Source of the DNA: Paraburkholderia silviterrae
GTDB taxonomy: Bacteria > Pseudomonadota > Gammaproteobacteria > Burkholderiales > Burkholderiaceae
Assembly (NCBI RefSeq): GCF_004353915.1
Contig: NZ_SMRP01000015.1
Span: forward strand, 136,145 to 200,144
Direction of reading: 5' to 3'
Length of the DNA: 64,000 nucleotides
Every line of letters starts with the position of its first letter. The first letter of the stretch is position 1. Made by a program: the position numbers and the translations under genes. Shown here one piece after another: positions 62,457 through 64,000 of the stretch. The notes below the pieces were generated by a model that did no database searches, was not told the DNA's origin, and worked only from the letters and a program-made list of their open reading frames with translations.

Positions 62457-63803
62457 GTGAACCCCGCCTCAACCCTCGACCATCAGCCTGCGGAGGAACG
62501 GCAGGTCATGTCGAAGATCGCGCGGCGCCTGCTGCCGATCCTGGTCGTGATGTTCCTGATTTCGTTTATCGACCGGCAGAACGTCGGCTTTGCGAAGCTG
62601 CAGATGGTGCACAGCCTGCATATGACGGAGACGGCGTTCGGCCTTGCGTCATCGCTATTTTTCATCGGCTATTTACTGTTCGAGGTGCCCAGCACGCTCG
62701 CGCTGCATCGCTTTGGCGCACGCGTGTGGCTTGCGCGCATCATGCTCACGTGGGGCGTGATTACCGTGCTGATGGGCTTCACGACCTCGATGCAGGTATT
62801 TTGCGGCATGCGTCTCGCGCTTGGCATTGCCGAGGCCGGCTTCTATCCGGGGGTGATCTATTACCTCACGCTGTGGTTTCCGCAAAGCTACCGTGCCCGC
62901 GTGCTTGGCGTCTTCACGCTTGGCAGCGCGCTTGCCAACATGCTGGGCTCGCTTGTTGGCGGCTGGCTGCTGAGCCTGAACGGCGTGTGGGGTCTCGAGG
63001 GCTGGCAATGGGTGTTCATCGCCACGGGCCTGCCTGCCGTGCTGGTGGCCGTGATGGTGTTCAAGCTGCTGCCGGCTTCGTATCGGGAGGCGGGCTTCCT
63101 GAGCGAGCACGAGAAAGAGCTTGTCGCGGCTGCGCTCGAACGCGAGAAGCCCGAGCACGCGGAGCATGGGCAGCCCTGGAAGGCGTTGCTCGATCCGCGC
63201 GTGATGCTGTTCGCGGCGACCTACATGTTGATGTCGACCTCGCTCTACGGCGTGACTTACTGGCTACCGACACTCGTCAAGTCATTCGGCGTGTCGAGCA
63301 GCACGAATGGGATGCTGAGCATGCTGCCGTGGGCGCTCTCGGTATTGTTGCTGCTGTATTTGCCGGGCAAGCTGCGCCGCGCGAAAAGCATATTGCGCGC
63401 GATCTCGATCGTGGCTGCGCTGGGCGCGCTGGGTTTCCTGCTGAGCCTCGTGCTGCCTTCGACGCCGCTGCGCTTTATCGCGCTGGTGTTCGGCGGCGCA
63501 TGCATTCCGCTGCTCTACCCGTGCTTCTGGTCGATGCCGCCGCGCTATTTCACTGGCGCGCGTGCGGCGGCGAGCGTAGCGGCGATCAACTCGATCGGCA
63601 ATCTTGGCGGCTTCTTCGGCCAGAACTTGATGCCGATTGCGGGCAAGGCCACGGGAACGGCATTCGGACCGATGATCGTGCCGATCGTTTGCCTTGCGGT
63701 GCTTGGCGTGGGCGCGTTCATCGCGTGGGCCCGTTCCGGGCGCGTGTATGCCGGAGAGGCCGGCGCTTCGGCGCAGCGTCAGGGCACGGACCCTGCGCGA
63801 TAG
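62457..63803 (+). CDS. MFS transporter, anion:cation symporter type
   Basis: A 448-residue carrier with twelve hydrophobic segments. SFIDRQNVGFAKLQM in TM1 and FFIGYLLFEVPSTLALHRFG are diagnostic of the ACS group (phthalate, 4-hydroxyphenylacetate, tartrate and glucarate carriers). GAAGGAG six bases before GTG 62457. Possibly under the same control as the binding-protein gene. Confidence 0.9.
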   Translation: MNPASTLDHQPAEERQVMSKIARRLLPILVVMFLISFIDRQNVGFAKLQMVHSLHMTETAFGLASSLFFIGYLLFEVPSTLALHRFGARVWLARIMLTWGVITVLMGFTTSMQVFCGMRLALGIAEAGFYPGVIYYLTLWFPQSYRARVLGVFTLGSALANMLGSLVGGWLLSLNGVWGLEGWQWVFIATGLPAVLVAVMVFKLLPASYREAGFLSEHEKELVAAALEREKPEHAEHGQPWKALLDPRVMLFAATYMLMSTSLYGVTYWLPTLVKSFGVSSSTNGMLSMLPWALSVLLLLYLPGKLRRAKSILRAISIVAALGALGFLLSLVLPSTPLRFIALVFGGACIPLLYPCFWSMPPRYFTGARAAASVAAINSIGNLGGFFGQNLMPIAGKATGTAFGPMIVPIVCLAVLGVGAFIAWARSGRVYAGEAGASAQRQGTDPAR

Positions 63804-63903
63804 ACAAGCGGGTTGGTGAGCGATTTGGAATTGGGATTTCCTGGTTTTGGTGTGGTTCTTGGTGGTGTTGGCCTTTCCTTGTTTTCATGTAGGTATATGA
63901 GTG

Positions 63904-63939
63904 TTGCCCCTGTGCGGGGCGGCACCTACTTTTCTTTGC
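63904..63939. repeat. Burkholderia-type intergenic repeat, interrupted
   Basis: TTGCCCCTGTGCGGGGCGGC then ACCTACTTTTCTTTGC resembles a repeat I recall as common in this genus (normally continuing as the complement of the CTTTGC end). It contains the hairpin GCCCC-TGTGC-GGGGC (63906-63920). Here it is broken at 63940 by the IS-like end. Confidence 0.5.
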
Positions 63940-63940
63940 A

Positions 63941-64000
63941 GGGGCCTGTCAGTAATTTCGTGTTTAGGGCATAACATCCCTCCAAGGAGGGTTTATGCCA
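63941..64000 (+). mobile_element. Left end of an insertion sequence, probably IS256 family (truncated by window)
   Basis: GGGGCCTGTCAGTAATTTCG followed by TGTTTAGGGC looks like the terminal repeat of IS256-type elements (x-x-C-T-G-T-C-A-G-T-A-A-T-T-T-C-G-T-G). CCAAGGAGGGTTT gives a ribosome site for ATG at 63995, presumably the transposase start; only two codons are in the window. Family assignment rests on this terminal sequence alone. Confidence 0.55.

Overview
The window looks like a chromosomal stretch from a beta-proteobacterium of the Burkholderia/Paraburkholderia group. The evidence is GC-rich coding sequence, Burkholderia-type porins with a terminal Phe, many LysR/AraC/TetR regulators beside catabolic genes, a polyhydroxyalkanoate (PHA) synthase, and a short intergenic repeat at the right end that I associate with Burkholderia genomes. 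No rRNA, tRNA or CRISPR array was seen.

Layout. 0.2-7.4 kb: thiolase, LysR and AraC regulators, a beta-keto acid cleavage enzyme (DUF849), a porin and an MFS carrier. 7.5-13 kb: esterase, a two-subunit class III-type PHA synthase, a GNAT acetyltransferase and a fatty acyl-CoA ligase. 13.2-22 kb: a worn region with gene remnants (GGDEF, IS6-type transposase) around a very large CheB-CheR-PAS-kinase-receiver protein and some small stress-type genes. 21.9-28.5 kb: a TetR-controlled ring-cleavage operon (FAD hydroxylase, extradiol dioxygenase, FAH hydrolase, acyl-CoA ligase). 29-35.4 kb: OmpW, a molybdenum transhydroxylase-like two-subunit enzyme whose large subunit carries a sterol-carrier-like N-terminus and one frameshift, two tiny ORFs and a dienoyl-CoA isomerase-like enzyme. 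35.9-38 kb: phospholipase-D/cardiolipin-synthase lipoprotein and a BON protein. 38.7-48.9 kb: a polyamine-type locus (binding protein, TetR, ATPase, two permeases, class III aminotransferase, porin-like protein, chemoreceptor) with three related operator-like sites. 49.4-56.5 kb: the most unusual part, a five-gene operon with three caspase-fold proteins. 56.6-63.8 kb: stomatin/NfeD pair, two-component system, substrate-binding protein and MFS carrier. The last 60 bases look like the left end of an IS256-type insertion sequence.

The best candidate for an undescribed system is 49411-56512. In order it encodes an alpha/beta hydrolase with a GHSYG nucleophile, a CHAT-like protein that appears to have lost both catalytic residues, a CHAT protease with intact His234/Cys286, a second caspase-like protease with His261/Cys308, and a permuted NlpC/P60 (YiiX-type) cysteine hydrolase. 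Four have recognisable hydrolytic centres; the pseudo-CHAT protein could be a scaffold or sensor. Tight spacing and overlapping ends indicate one transcript. It sits between core-looking genes and is preceded by an AT-rich, gene-free stretch, as expected of an inserted accessory cassette. A role in defence or regulated cell death is inference only.

Coordinates rest on reading frames, ribosome binding sites and conserved motifs. No database search was possible; family names are from recognition of motifs.
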